Below are positions 1 to 5,836 of a stretch of 8,422 nucleotides of DNA, piece after piece. Made by a program: the position numbers and the translations under genes. Each line of letters begins with the position of its first letter. Within the stretch, counting starts at the first letter, position 1. The notes beneath the pieces were generated by a model. That model was given only the letters and a program-made list of their open reading frames with translations. It did not search any database and was not told the origin of the DNA. Origin of the DNA: Sphingomonas bacterium (GTDB taxonomy: Bacteria > Pseudomonadota > Alphaproteobacteria > Sphingomonadales > Sphingomonadaceae); contig NZ_CAHJWX010000053.1 of NCBI RefSeq assembly GCF_903643065.1, forward strand, positions 1-8,422. Direction: 5' to 3'.

Positions 1-1050
1 CGGATCGCCCGCGCCGTCGGCCCGCGCGCGCAACGCCTCGATGGTCTGCGCCAGCCGCTTGAGCCGCGTCGCCGCCGCCGCCAGCCCGTCCCAGCCGAAC
101 TCCAGCTCCGATCGGTAATGCGCCTGCAAGCATAACAGGCGAAAGGCGAGGGGGTGGAAACCACGCTCGACGACCGTCCGCAGCGTCAGGAAGCCGCCGG
201 AGGATTTTGCCATCTTTCCCGTACGATCGACCAGGAAATTATTGTGCATCCAGAAGTTCGCGCCAGTGTCGGGCGTACCGCCGCAGGCCTGGTTCTGTGC
301 GATCTCGTTGGGGTGGTGGATCTCGCGGTGATCGATCCCGCCGGTGTGGATATCGAACCGGGCGCCGAGATAGCGCCGGCTCATCACCGAACATTCCAGG
401 TGCCAGCCCGGCGCGCCCCGTCCCCACGGGCTGTCCCACTCCATCTGCCGCCGTTCGCCGGGCCCGCTCGCGCGCCAGATCGCGAAATCCTGCGGGTGCC
501 GCTTGCCCGCGACCGGATCGATCCGGCTCTCGCCCCGATCGTCCGCCGAGCGCGCCAGCCGGCCATAGTCCGGGACGGTGTTCGTGTCGAAGTACAGGCC
601 GCTCTCCACCCGATAGCAATGCCGTGCCTCGATGCCGCGTGCGAAGGCGATCATCGCCTCGACGTGATCGGTGGCGAGCGGGAAGCGGCTTGGCTCGACA
701 ACGTTGAGGTCGCGCAGATCCTGCTTGAAGGCGTCGGTGTAATGCCGTGCAATCGCCCAGATATCCTGCCCGCTGACGCGCGCCGCCGCCTCCATCTTGT
801 CCTCGCCCGCGTCCGCGTCGGACTGAAGGTGGCCGACATCGGTGATGTTGATGACATGGGTGAGCGGCCAGCCCTTCCACCGGATCAGCCGGGCCAGCGT
901 ATCGGTGAAGACATAGGCGCGCAGATTGCCAAGGTGCGCGTAGTTGTAGACGGTGGGTCCGCACGAATAGACGCGCACGTTCGTGGGATCGATCGGTTCG
1001 AACCGCCGCATGCTGCGGGTGAGGCTGTCGAAAAACACGAGGTCGGTCAT
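1..1050 (-). CDS. cysS: Cysteinyl-tRNA synthetase, N-terminal part (cut by window edge)
   Basis: Class I aminoacyl-tRNA synthetase that charges tRNA-Cys with cysteine in the cytoplasm. The minus-strand frame is open from the ATG at 1050 to the left edge, giving 350 codons; the C-terminal remainder lies outside. The HIGH region reads CGPTVYNYAHLGN (residues 30-42). The zinc ligands of the family are in place: C30, C220, H245 and E249 (HHPNE). The signature loop is KMAKS at 279-283, a variant of KMSKS, followed by SGG rather than the usual LGN. The ATG is preceded by AAGGCGGG at a suitable distance, and the protein starts MTDLVFFDSLTR as expected for the family. It diverges from rpsU across 156 bp. 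The identification is secure; only the C-terminus is unseen. Confidence 0.97.
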   Translation of the reverse strand, partial: MTDLVFFDSLTRSMRRFEPIDPTNVRVYSCGPTVYNYAHLGNLRAYVFTDTLARLIRWKGWPLTHVINITDVGHLQSDADAGEDKMEAAARVSGQDIWAIARHYTDAFKQDLRDLNVVEPSRFPLATDHVEAMIAFARGIEARHCYRVESGLYFDTNTVPDYGRLARSADDRGESRIDPVAGKRHPQDFAIWRASGPGERRQMEWDSPWGRGAPGWHLECSVMSRRYLGARFDIHTGGIDHREIHHPNEIAQNQACGGTPDTGANFWMHNNFLVDRTGKMAKSSGGFLTLRTVVERGFHPLAFRLLCLQAHYRSELEFGWDGLAAAATRLKRLAQTIEALRARADGAGDP

Positions 1051-1062
1051 CGCGCCCGCCTT

Positions 1063-1078
1063 AACGGCTGGCGCCGTT
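1063..1078 (-). promoter_or_regulatory. Small hairpin just upstream of the cysS start
   Basis: AACGGC and GCCGTT form a perfect 6-bp inverted repeat around a 4-nt loop, ending 12 nt before the cysS ATG and adjoining its AAGG ribosome binding site. In cysS mRNA it would sit directly against the binding site and could influence initiation. In GC-rich DNA a repeat of this size also occurs by chance, so a regulatory role is only a possibility. Confidence 0.25.
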
Positions 1079-1111
1079 CAGGAAAGCCCGGCGCCTCCCG
1101 GTCGCGCGCGC

Positions 1112-1140
1112 TTGCCTTCACGGACCGGCGCTGTTAGGCC
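1112..1140 (+). promoter_or_regulatory. Candidate promoter for rpsU and the FKBP gene
   Basis: TTGCCT (1112-1117), a 17-nt spacer and TAGGCC (1135-1140) resemble a -35/-10 pair. The -35 is fair and the -10 is weak. It would give an rpsU leader of about 60 nt. The same pattern, TTGCCY, 17 nt, TAGGCS, occurs upstream of galU (4908-4936), which is the main reason for listing it. Both are inferred by eye. Confidence 0.25.
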
Positions 1141-1206
1141 TTGGCATCACGCGGCGCGGACCCCGGTTCGCGGCCGCCTTCGCCGTTTCGGAGTTTGACG
1201 AGTTCC

Positions 1207-1413
1207 ATGCAGATCATCGTTCGCGACAACAATGTCGACCAGGCCCTGCGCGCGCTCAAGAAGAAGCTGCAGCGCGAGGGCGTGTACCGCGAGATGAAGC
1301 TGCGTCGGCATTACGAGAAGCCGTCGGAGAAGCGCGCCCGCGAGCGTGCCGCCGCCGTGCGCCGTGCCCGCAAGCTAGAGCGCAAGCGTGCGGAACGTGA
1401 CGGCGCGCGGTAA
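1207..1413 (+). CDS. rpsU: 30S ribosomal protein S21
   Basis: Small-subunit ribosomal protein near the mRNA exit path, involved in translation initiation. The product is 68 residues, beginning [14 protein letters not shown], with the family features [28 protein letters not shown] and a very basic Arg/Lys/Ala-rich C-terminal helix (about residues 40-68). The motif given here is in two overlapping family blocks: the '[13 protein letters not shown]' helix and '[11 protein letters not shown]'. The ATG at 1207 is chosen because homologues begin with M-(x)-I-I-V-R; the frame is open back to 1141 but that stretch does not resemble S21. The ribosome binding site is weak (GGAG at 1190-1193, 13 nt away). 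An FKBP isomerase gene follows after 35 nt and is probably co-transcribed. Confidence 0.95.
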   Translation: MQIIVRDNNVDQALRALKKKLQREGVYREMKLRRHYEKPSEKRARERAAAVRRARKLERKRAERDGAR

Positions 1414-1448
1414 GCGCCGCCGTTGGCATTTTCTCGTAAGGTAGCGAC

Positions 1449-1955
1449 ATGACCACCGTCACCGCCGTGCCGTTGCAGCCCGTCAAGCGCGGCTACCTGA
1501 TCTGGCTGTGGCTGGGAATTGCGCTGGCGCTGGTGGGCGCGGTGGCGCTGGCCCGCGCGGCGCCGCAGGGCATCCGCTTGACCACGCTGAAGGCGGGGCA
1601 TGGCAAGATGCCCGGCGCGACCGATGTCGTGCTGGTGAGCTATACGGGCAAGCTGACCAACGGCACCGTGTTCGACAAGTCGCCACAGCCGGTGCCGTTC
1701 GAGGTCAGCGGCGTGGTGCCGGGCTTTGCGCAAGGCTTGAAGAGGATGCAGAAGGGTGGTCGCTACCGCCTCGTGATCCCGCCGCAGCTCGGCTATGGCG
1801 TCTCGCCCCCGCCCGGTGCGCTGATCCCGCCCAACGCGACGCTGATCTTCGACGTCCAGCTGATCGACTTCCGGACGCAGGAAGAGGTCCGCCAGATGCA
1901 GATGATGCAACAGATGATGCAGGGCCAGGGCGCGCCGTCGGGCGTGCCGCACTAA
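1449..1955 (+). CDS. Membrane-anchored FKBP-type peptidyl-prolyl cis-trans isomerase
   Basis: Probably accelerates proline isomerisation during folding of envelope proteins. The product is 168 residues. Residues 1-14 are a short, mildly basic cytoplasmic lead, about 15-37 form one hydrophobic membrane segment with no obvious cleavage site, and about 57-141 form one FKBP domain. FKBP signatures are VSYTGKLTNGTVFD (63-76), VVPGFAQGLKRMQKG (89-103), PPQLGYG (111-117) and IPPNATLIFDVQLID (126-140). Compared with human FKBP12, Tyr26, Phe36, Asp37 and Tyr82 have counterparts, while the pocket Trp59 is Phe93. A Met/Gln-rich tail (149-160) follows the domain. The start has TAAGG at 1437-1441, seven nt upstream. 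The domain should face the periplasm. The family is certain; the substrate is unknown. Confidence 0.93.
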   Translation: MTTVTAVPLQPVKRGYLIWLWLGIALALVGAVALARAAPQGIRLTTLKAGHGKMPGATDVVLVSYTGKLTNGTVFDKSPQPVPFEVSGVVPGFAQGLKRMQKGGRYRLVIPPQLGYGVSPPPGALIPPNATLIFDVQLIDFRTQEEVRQMQMMQQMMQGQGAPSGVPH

Positions 1956-2258
1956 CGCCGTAACGCCGGCCTATCTTTGCTCGCGAGGCGACGTGCTGTT
2001 CCGTCGTGAGGGGGGTTAGACGTTCGGGTGCTGAATGCCCGTCCGGCTCAGGATGCTAGTTAAGTCACGCCGATAAGGCTTGGTTTGGATCCAGATTTCA
2101 AGCCGTAGCTGCCTGGAAGGCATGGGTAGACCTACTGCTGTCCGACGCGTGTACCTAATGACCTTACGTCTTTGACATCCAAGTCGCCATTGGCAGTGAT
2201 AGCTTACGCGGGACAGAGCCCAGCTTGAGCGCCTCAAGCCTGTCCTGGCCAAGTGGTG

Positions 2259-2380
2259 TCATCCTCCCGCTACGGGGAGATGGCAACGCGCCGCGCTGAC
2301 GCAGGAAGAGTACGGGCTGACGGTGAAGGTTCTCCCCTCCGTCGCCCTACGGCTCCGCCTCCTCCTGGCGGGGAGGATGA
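2259..2380. repeat. REP-like element made of two head-to-head hairpins
   Basis: The outer ends are a perfect 10-bp inverted repeat, TCATCCTCCC (2259-2268) against its complement (2371-2380). Each end also folds alone: CTCCC with GGGAG around 6 nt (2264-2279), and CCTCC with GGAGG around 6 nt (2361-2376). The roughly 90 bp between carries Sphingomonas-like interspersed-repeat vocabulary such as GACGG and CTCCCCTCCGTCGCC. The layout resembles the bipartite intergenic palindromes dispersed in many sphingomonad genomes, here somewhat degenerate. The multi-copy nature is from memory and cannot be tested in this window. Confidence 0.6.
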
Positions 2381-2400
2381 AATTGAGCCTGTTAAATCAA

Positions 2401-2486
2401 GGTAGGACAGACTCGAAGGATCAGCCTGGCTAAGCCCCAGGGTGACACCCGTTTCGCGGTTCAGGAGCAAGACGTTCTGACCTACC
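2401..2486. repeat. Interrupted 11-bp inverted repeat
   Basis: GGTAGGACAGA (2401-2411) and TCTGACCTACC (2476-2486) are inverted copies differing at one position, separated by 64 nt. They enclose an 86-nt unit starting 20 bp beyond the REP-like element and ending 4 bp before the terminator. On the minus strand the unit contains a TTCGAGT heptamer like a tRNA T-loop, but its flanking stem does not pair and no anticodon arm forms, so it is not a functional tRNA. It could be a structured RNA or the edges of a decayed element. Confidence 0.45.
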
Positions 2487-2490
2487 GGAC

Positions 2491-2520
2491 AAAAAAATAG
2501 CGGCCCTAAGGCCGCTATTT
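2491..2520 (-). terminator. Strong Rho-independent terminator of the small-protein gene
   Basis: Read on the minus strand, an 11-bp perfect stem (AAATAGCGGCC with GGCCGCTATTT, at 2510-2520 and 2495-2505) around the 4-nt loop 2506-2509 is followed by an unbroken T tract through 2491. It begins 26 nt past the stop codon of the 81-residue gene. In the plus direction only a short TTT follows, so it acts mainly leftward. Confidence 0.92.
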
Positions 2521-2546
2521 CATCACCGTGAAACTCAGCCTCAGCC

Positions 2547-2792
2547 TCAGCGGCTGGTCGGCTTGTCGTCCTCGTCGGCGACGACCACGATGCCCGCGAT
2601 CACGGCGGCGGCCGCAATGATCGCGATGATGACGCCGCCGCCAGCCAGGTTGCTGCCCTTCTTGGCCACCGAACCGGCGCGCGCCGACTTGGCCACCGAC
2701 AGGCTCGCCGCCGGATTGACCGGAGCGGCCATCGCCGGCGCCAACGCCATCGTCGCGGCGGCAGCAGCCAACAGGTACTTACCAACCTTCAT
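2547..2792 (-). CDS. Small exported or membrane protein of unknown function
   Basis: The product is 81 residues. Residues 1-22 form a typical signal sequence (MKVGKYLLAAAAATMALA, then PAMA before a probable cut). A polar, basic stretch with VAKSARAGSVAKKG (about 34-47) follows, then a Gly/Ile/Ala/Val membrane segment (about 51-72, GGGVIIAIIAAAAVIAG) and an acidic-basic tail ADEDDKPTSR. The frame is open further upstream, but the ATG at 2792 has an excellent binding site (AAAGGGAG) and begins the signal peptide. The stop is followed by two more in-frame TGA codons, then a strong terminator, so the gene is probably expressed and its end well defined. I do not recognise a function; similar small proteins occur in sphingomonads as far as I recall. 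It lies 75 nt downstream of the phosphatase gene. Confidence 0.8.
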   Translation of the reverse strand: MKVGKYLLAAAAATMALAPAMAAPVNPAASLSVAKSARAGSVAKKGSNLAGGGVIIAIIAAAAVIAGIVVVADEDDKPTSR

Positions 2793-2798
2793 GATCAA

Positions 2799-2806
2799 CT
2801 CCCTTT
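2799..2806 (-). promoter_or_regulatory. Ribosome binding site fixing the small-protein start
   Basis: AAAGGGAG on the minus strand, 6 nt before the ATG at 2792. It is one of the best binding sites in the window and decides between this start and the longer open frame reaching 2855. Confidence 0.85.
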
Positions 2807-2822
2807 GAAAGCCTGCGAGCCC

Positions 2823-2846
2823 TGACACGAAATGAGGTTCGTGACA
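2823..2846 (-). promoter_or_regulatory. Inverted repeat between phosphatase and small-protein genes
   Basis: CACGAA (2826-2831) and TTCGTG (2838-2843) form a 6-bp stem with loop ATGAGG, extended by two further pairs past one A/A mismatch. A second small stem, CTCCA/TGGAG (2850-2864), lies next to it. Neither is followed by a T run, so they are poor terminators. They may be an operator or a leader structure of the small-protein gene. The role is inferred. Confidence 0.35.
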
Positions 2847-2867
2847 AGCCTCCAACCGCTGGAGAAA

Positions 2868-3635
2868 TCAACCGTCTCCGATGGTCGACAGCACCCAGCT
2901 CGTCGTGCCTTCAAGCCCCAGCGCCGTCAGTCGGCCGGTGGCATAGGCCCCCGTGTCGATGCCGATCCGGTGTGGACGGCGCTCCACTTCGCGGACGATG
3001 GTGTGACCATGGACCACCATGCGACCCAGCGGTCGATCATGCTCAAGAAAGGGCGAGCGGATCCAGCGAAGGTCGGTCCCTCGCTGCTCGTCCAGCGCGA
3101 TGCCCGGATGAACGCCGGCGTGGACGAACAGATAGTCGCCCAGCTCGACGCTGTCCTGCAGCGACGCGAGGAACTCACGGTGTCGCGCGGGAACATGCGT
3201 CGTCAGCAACGCGCCGAGTTCATCATGGTCGGCCCGTTCATAGGCCAGCGGATCGATGCCGTAGCTGAGCGCGGTCTCCTGCCCCCCGACCCGGCTGAAC
3301 AGCCGCAACAGCTTGGCGTCACCCGCGAGCGCGCCTGCGAACATCTCTTCGTGGTTGCCGGCCAGCACCCGCACATCGCGCCCGTCGTCGCCCAACGCGA
3401 TCACCCGGTTGATCACGCCGGCGGAGTCGGGCCCGCGATCGATCAGGTCGCCGATGAAGATCAGCGTCGTCGCGGCCGGCGGCCGGGCCGCGTCGTCCGC
3501 GTCGATCGCCGCCAGCAACTGATCGAGCTCGGCCAGGCAACCATGGACGTCACCGATCGCATAGACGCGGCTTCCCGCTGGAAGCGCCGGCTGGAACGGA
3601 GCGGGTCGACGTGACTGGAAGAACCGGGCGAGCAT
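2868..3635 (-). CDS. PPP-family metallophosphoesterase (serine/threonine phosphatase-like)
   Basis: Cytoplasmic two-metal phosphoesterase of 255 residues, about the size of lambda phosphatase and PrpA/PrpB-type enzymes. All PPP signatures are present and in order: GDVHG (28-32), GDLIDRG (62-68), GNHEE (93-97), HAG (172-174) and HGHT (209-212). The metal ligands are therefore predicted at D29, H31, D63, N94, H172 and H209, so the enzyme should be active. Substrate cannot be read from sequence: protein phospho-Ser/Thr or Tyr, or a dinucleotide as in ApaH, are options; the length and layout favour the protein-phosphatase-like bacterial group. The start at 3635 has no strong binding site. The gene follows wecB after 69 nt that include a GC-rich hairpin. 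Confidence 0.9.
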   Translation of the reverse strand: MLARFFQSRRPAPFQPALPAGSRVYAIGDVHGCLAELDQLLAAIDADDAARPPAATTLIFIGDLIDRGPDSAGVINRVIALGDDGRDVRVLAGNHEEMFAGALAGDAKLLRLFSRVGGQETALSYGIDPLAYERADHDELGALLTTHVPARHREFLASLQDSVELGDYLFVHAGVHPGIALDEQRGTDLRWIRSPFLEHDRPLGRMVVHGHTIVREVERRPHRIGIDTGAYATGRLTALGLEGTTSWVLSTIGDG

Positions 3636-3653
3636 CAGAAGGTGGACTTAGGC

Positions 3654-3687
3654 ACCGGCCCCGAGCCCGACAACCCGCCGGGCCGGT
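3654..3687 (-). promoter_or_regulatory. GC-rich hairpin between wecB and the phosphatase gene
   Basis: ACCGGCCC (3654-3661) and GGGCCGGT (3680-3687) form a perfect 8-bp stem with an 18-nt loop. It sits about 17 nt past the wecB stop in the direction of transcription. No T tract follows, so it is not a standard terminator. It could protect the wecB mRNA 3' end or cause partial termination before the phosphatase gene. Confidence 0.4.
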
Positions 3688-3704
3688 CAGCTCGACAGGC
3701 GAGA

Positions 3705-4832
3705 TCAGGTTCGGCACGCACCCGCGATCAGTGCCGCGATCCGGCCGGCGGCTTGCCCATCGCCGAACGGCGAGTGGGCGCGGGCCATCGCGTCATGGGC
3801 GTCGCGATCGTCGAGGAGCCTGGCAACCTCGTGCACGATCCGATCCTCGTCCGCGCCCACCAGTCGCGCGGTGCCGGCGGCGATCCCCTCCGGCCGCTCG
3901 GTGGTCTCGCGCATGACCAGCACCGGCTTGCCCAGCGCCGGCGCCTCTTCCTGCACCCCGCCCGAGTCGGACAGGACCAAGTCGCAGCTGCCCAGCGCGC
4001 GGATGAAATGAGGGTAGTCCAACGCCGGGACGCGCGTGATCGCCGGGTGGGCGCCGATGATCGCATCCATCACCGGGCCGACCGCCGGGTTGGGGTGGAC
4101 GGGGAACAGCAGGTGCGTGTCGCCCCGATCGGCGATCCGGACCAGCGCGCGCGCGATCGCGACCATGCCGCCGCCGAGATTCTCGCGCCGGTGCGCCGTC
4201 ACGAGCACCAGCCGCTTGCCGGCCCAACGCCGGGCATGGACGTCGAGCCCCGCCACCAGCGCCGGCTCCGCCTCTATCCGCGCCCGTGTCCACCGCAGCG
4301 CGTCCACCACCGTGTTGCCGGTGACGTGGACGCCGGTCGTCACGTTCTCGCGCGCCAGCGCCGCCGCCGCCGTCGCGGTCGGCGCGAAGTGAAGCCGCGC
4401 GATCGACGCCACGATCCGGCGGTTCACTTCCTCGGGCCAGGGATGGTGGGTGTCGCCCGAGCGCAGCCCCGCCTCGACATGCGCGACGGGGACGCGGCGG
4501 TGATAGGCGGCGAGCGCGGCGGCCATCGCGGTCGCGGTGTCGCCCTGGACGACGATCCAGTCCGGTCGCTCGCGATCCATCGCCTCGCCCAGCCCGGTCA
4601 GCAACCGGGCGGTGAGCCGGTCGAGCGACTGGCCCGGCTCCATCAGGTCGAGGTCGATGTCGGGCCGCAGGTCGGCGACGCGGAGCACCTGATCGAGCAG
4701 CGCGCGATGCTGCGCGGTGACGCAGGTGCGTACGGTCAGCCCCGGCGTCGCGGCGAGCGCGCGCACAACCGGGAACAGCTTAATGGCCTCGGGCCGGGTG
4801 CCGAAGACGACGAGGATCGAGGGTCTGGGCAT
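3705..4832 (-). CDS. wecB: UDP-N-acetylglucosamine 2-epimerase, non-hydrolysing
   Basis: Cytoplasmic enzyme interconverting UDP-GlcNAc and UDP-ManNAc, the first step towards ManNAc or ManNAcA residues in surface glycans. The product has 375 residues, the normal size of the bacterial non-hydrolysing form. Diagnostic blocks are FGTRPEAIKLFPV (10-22), GDTATAMAAALAAYHRRVP (97-115), HVEAGLRSGD (118-127), PWPEEVNRRI (131-140), HRRENLGGG (214-222) and DSGGVQEEAPALGKPVLVM (289-307) followed by RETTERPE. Counterparts of the E. coli catalytic residues D95, E117, E131 and H213 are D98, E120, E134 and H214. The start at 4832 opens directly with the family N-terminus; its ribosome binding site is weak, and a TTGACG (4866-4871, minus) lies upstream. 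It diverges from galU over 134 bp. Confidence 0.96.
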   Translation of the reverse strand: MPRPSILVVFGTRPEAIKLFPVVRALAATPGLTVRTCVTAQHRALLDQVLRVADLRPDIDLDLMEPGQSLDRLTARLLTGLGEAMDRERPDWIVVQGDTATAMAAALAAYHRRVPVAHVEAGLRSGDTHHPWPEEVNRRIVASIARLHFAPTATAAAALARENVTTGVHVTGNTVVDALRWTRARIEAEPALVAGLDVHARRWAGKRLVLVTAHRRENLGGGMVAIARALVRIADRGDTHLLFPVHPNPAVGPVMDAIIGAHPAITRVPALDYPHFIRALGSCDLVLSDSGGVQEEAPALGKPVLVMRETTERPEGIAAGTARLVGADEDRIVHEVARLLDDRDAHDAMARAHSPFGDGQAAGRIAALIAGACRT

Positions 4833-4907
4833 CCGGCGCGTCTACATCAAGGCGGCTTACCCGAGCGTCAATCGGGAGCTTGCCGCCATGCCGTCGACAA
4901 CGGGGAA

Positions 4908-4936
4908 TTGCCCCGCGCCCGCCCGCTCGCTAGGCG
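4908..4936 (+). promoter_or_regulatory. Candidate promoter for galU
   Basis: TTGCCC (4908-4913), 17 nt, TAGGCG (4931-4936), the same arrangement as upstream of rpsU. It would give a leader of roughly 20-25 nt. The -10 is far from TATAAT, so the call is weak. Confidence 0.25.
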
Positions 4937-4954
4937 TCGACCGTCCGATACTCT

Positions 4955-4960
4955 GGGGGG
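4955..4960 (+). promoter_or_regulatory. Ribosome binding site supporting the GTG start of galU
   Basis: Six G residues end 6 nt before the GTG at 4967. With no ATG nearby in frame and family similarity starting right after, this fixes the start. Confidence 0.7.
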
Positions 4961-4966
4961 TCAGCC

Positions 4967-5836
4967 GTGACGTTCAAGCCCGTGCGCAAGGCCGTGTTTC
5001 CAGTCGCGGGGCTCGGCACCCGGTTCCTGCCCGCCACCAAGTCGATACCCAAGGAGATGCTGACGGTCGTTGACAAGCCGCTGATCCAATATGCGGTAGA
5101 GGAGGCGCTGGCGGCGGGGATCGAGCAGATCATCTTCGTGACCGGCCGGGGCAAGGCGGCGCTAGAGGACCATTTCGACATCTCCTACGAGCTGGAAGCG
5201 ACGATGCGCGCGCGCGGCAAGAGCCTGGCCGCGATCGACGGGATCCGCATGACGCCGGGCTCGCCCGTCTATGTCCGCCAGCAGGAGCCGCTGGGGTTGG
5301 GTCACGCGGTCTGGTGCGCGCGCGCGATCGTCGGCGACGAGCCGTTCGCGGTGCTGCTCCCCGACGAGCTGATGGTGGGGACGCCCGGGTTCCTGGCGCA
5401 GATGGTGGCGGCCTATGCGCAGGTCGGCGGCAACCTGATCGGCGCGCTGGAGGTGCCGGCGAGCGAGACCGACAAATATGGCATCATCACGCCCGGCCGC
5501 GTCGATGGCGCGCTGACCGAGGTGCTGGAGGTGATCGAGAAGCCGAAACAGGGCACCGCGCGCTCCAACCTGATGACGCCGGGCCGCTATATCCTCCAGC
5601 CCGAAGTGATGGGCATTCTGGACCGGGGCGAGAAGGGCGCGGGCGGCGAGATCCAGCTGACCGACGCAATGGCGCAGCTGATCGGCCGGCAGCCGTTCCA
5701 CGGCTATACCTTCACCGGCCAACGCTTCGATTGCGGCGACAAGGCGGGCTTCATCCAGGCGAACCTGGCGCTCGCGTTGCAGCGGGCGGACATCGGCCCG
5801 TCGGTACGGAGCTTCGCGGCCGCGCTGCTCGCCTGA
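4967..5836 (+). CDS. galU: UTP-glucose-1-phosphate uridylyltransferase
   Basis: Makes UDP-glucose from UTP and glucose-1-phosphate, a precursor for exopolysaccharide, lipopolysaccharide and glycolipids. The product is 289 residues, the usual length, with a GTG start. The nucleotidyltransferase signature GLGTRFLPATKSIPKEML lies at 15-32, the uracil-side loop QQEPLGLGHAV at 105-115, the metal-binding LLPDE at 130-134 (D133), EKP at 191-193, GEIQLTDA at 227-234 and DCGDKAGF at 255-262. These are all typical of bacterial GalU rather than of RmlA or GlmU. The stop TGA shares its last base with the ATG of the following epimerase, so the two are one transcript and probably translationally coupled. 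Confidence 0.97.
   Translation: MTFKPVRKAVFPVAGLGTRFLPATKSIPKEMLTVVDKPLIQYAVEEALAAGIEQIIFVTGRGKAALEDHFDISYELEATMRARGKSLAAIDGIRMTPGSPVYVRQQEPLGLGHAVWCARAIVGDEPFAVLLPDELMVGTPGFLAQMVAAYAQVGGNLIGALEVPASETDKYGIITPGRVDGALTEVLEVIEKPKQGTARSNLMTPGRYILQPEVMGILDRGEKGAGGEIQLTDAMAQLIGRQPFHGYTFTGQRFDCGDKAGFIQANLALALQRADIGPSVRSFAAALLA

Larger units (their letters stand above)
1956..2490. other. Long intergenic stretch, lower GC, no convincing gene
   Basis: About 535 bp between the FKBP stop and the terminator. A hand count over 2041-2220 gives 97 of 180 G or C (54%), well below the flanking genes. Two short minus-strand frames are open (2016-2252 and 2270-2470). The first encodes an Arg/Trp-rich sequence with no recognisable motif, and the second merely runs through a palindromic element; neither has a good ribosome binding site. 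Small inverted repeats are present: GGCTTG/CAAGCC at 2077-2104, and a 7-bp stem GCTTGAG-CGC-CTCAAGC at 2223-2239. No clear terminator for the FKBP gene is visible. It may be decayed foreign DNA or an untranslated RNA. Confidence 0.6.

Noticed and set aside
154..1137. Plus-strand frame of 327 codons opposite cysS
   Set aside because: Antisense shadow of the clear cysS frame; the translation is Arg/Pro/Ala-rich with no family motif.
2016..2252. Minus-strand frame of 78 codons in the gap
   Set aside because: No recognisable motif, no good ribosome binding site and atypical Arg/Trp-rich composition. A decayed gene remains possible, but a coding call is not supported.
2270..2470. Minus-strand frame of 66 codons in the gap
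   Set aside because: It simply reads through the palindromic element, giving Gly/Ser/Pro/Arg runs typical of repeat-derived frames.
2401..2486. Possible tRNA on the minus strand
   Set aside because: A 6-bp acceptor-like stem and a TTCGAGT heptamer are present, but the T-stem lacks the conserved G-C closing pair and no D or anticodon arm forms.
2793..2855. N-terminal extension of the 81-residue protein by 21 codons
   Set aside because: It would place polar residues before an otherwise textbook signal peptide and ignore the strong binding site at 2799-2806.
4947..4952. GATACT as the -10 of a galU promoter
   Set aside because: It would start transcription within the ribosome binding site, and no -35-like hexamer lies at the right distance.
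3642..4970. Plus-strand frame of 442 codons opposite wecB
   Set aside because: High-GC antisense frame; wecB on the minus strand has all family motifs and catalytic residues.
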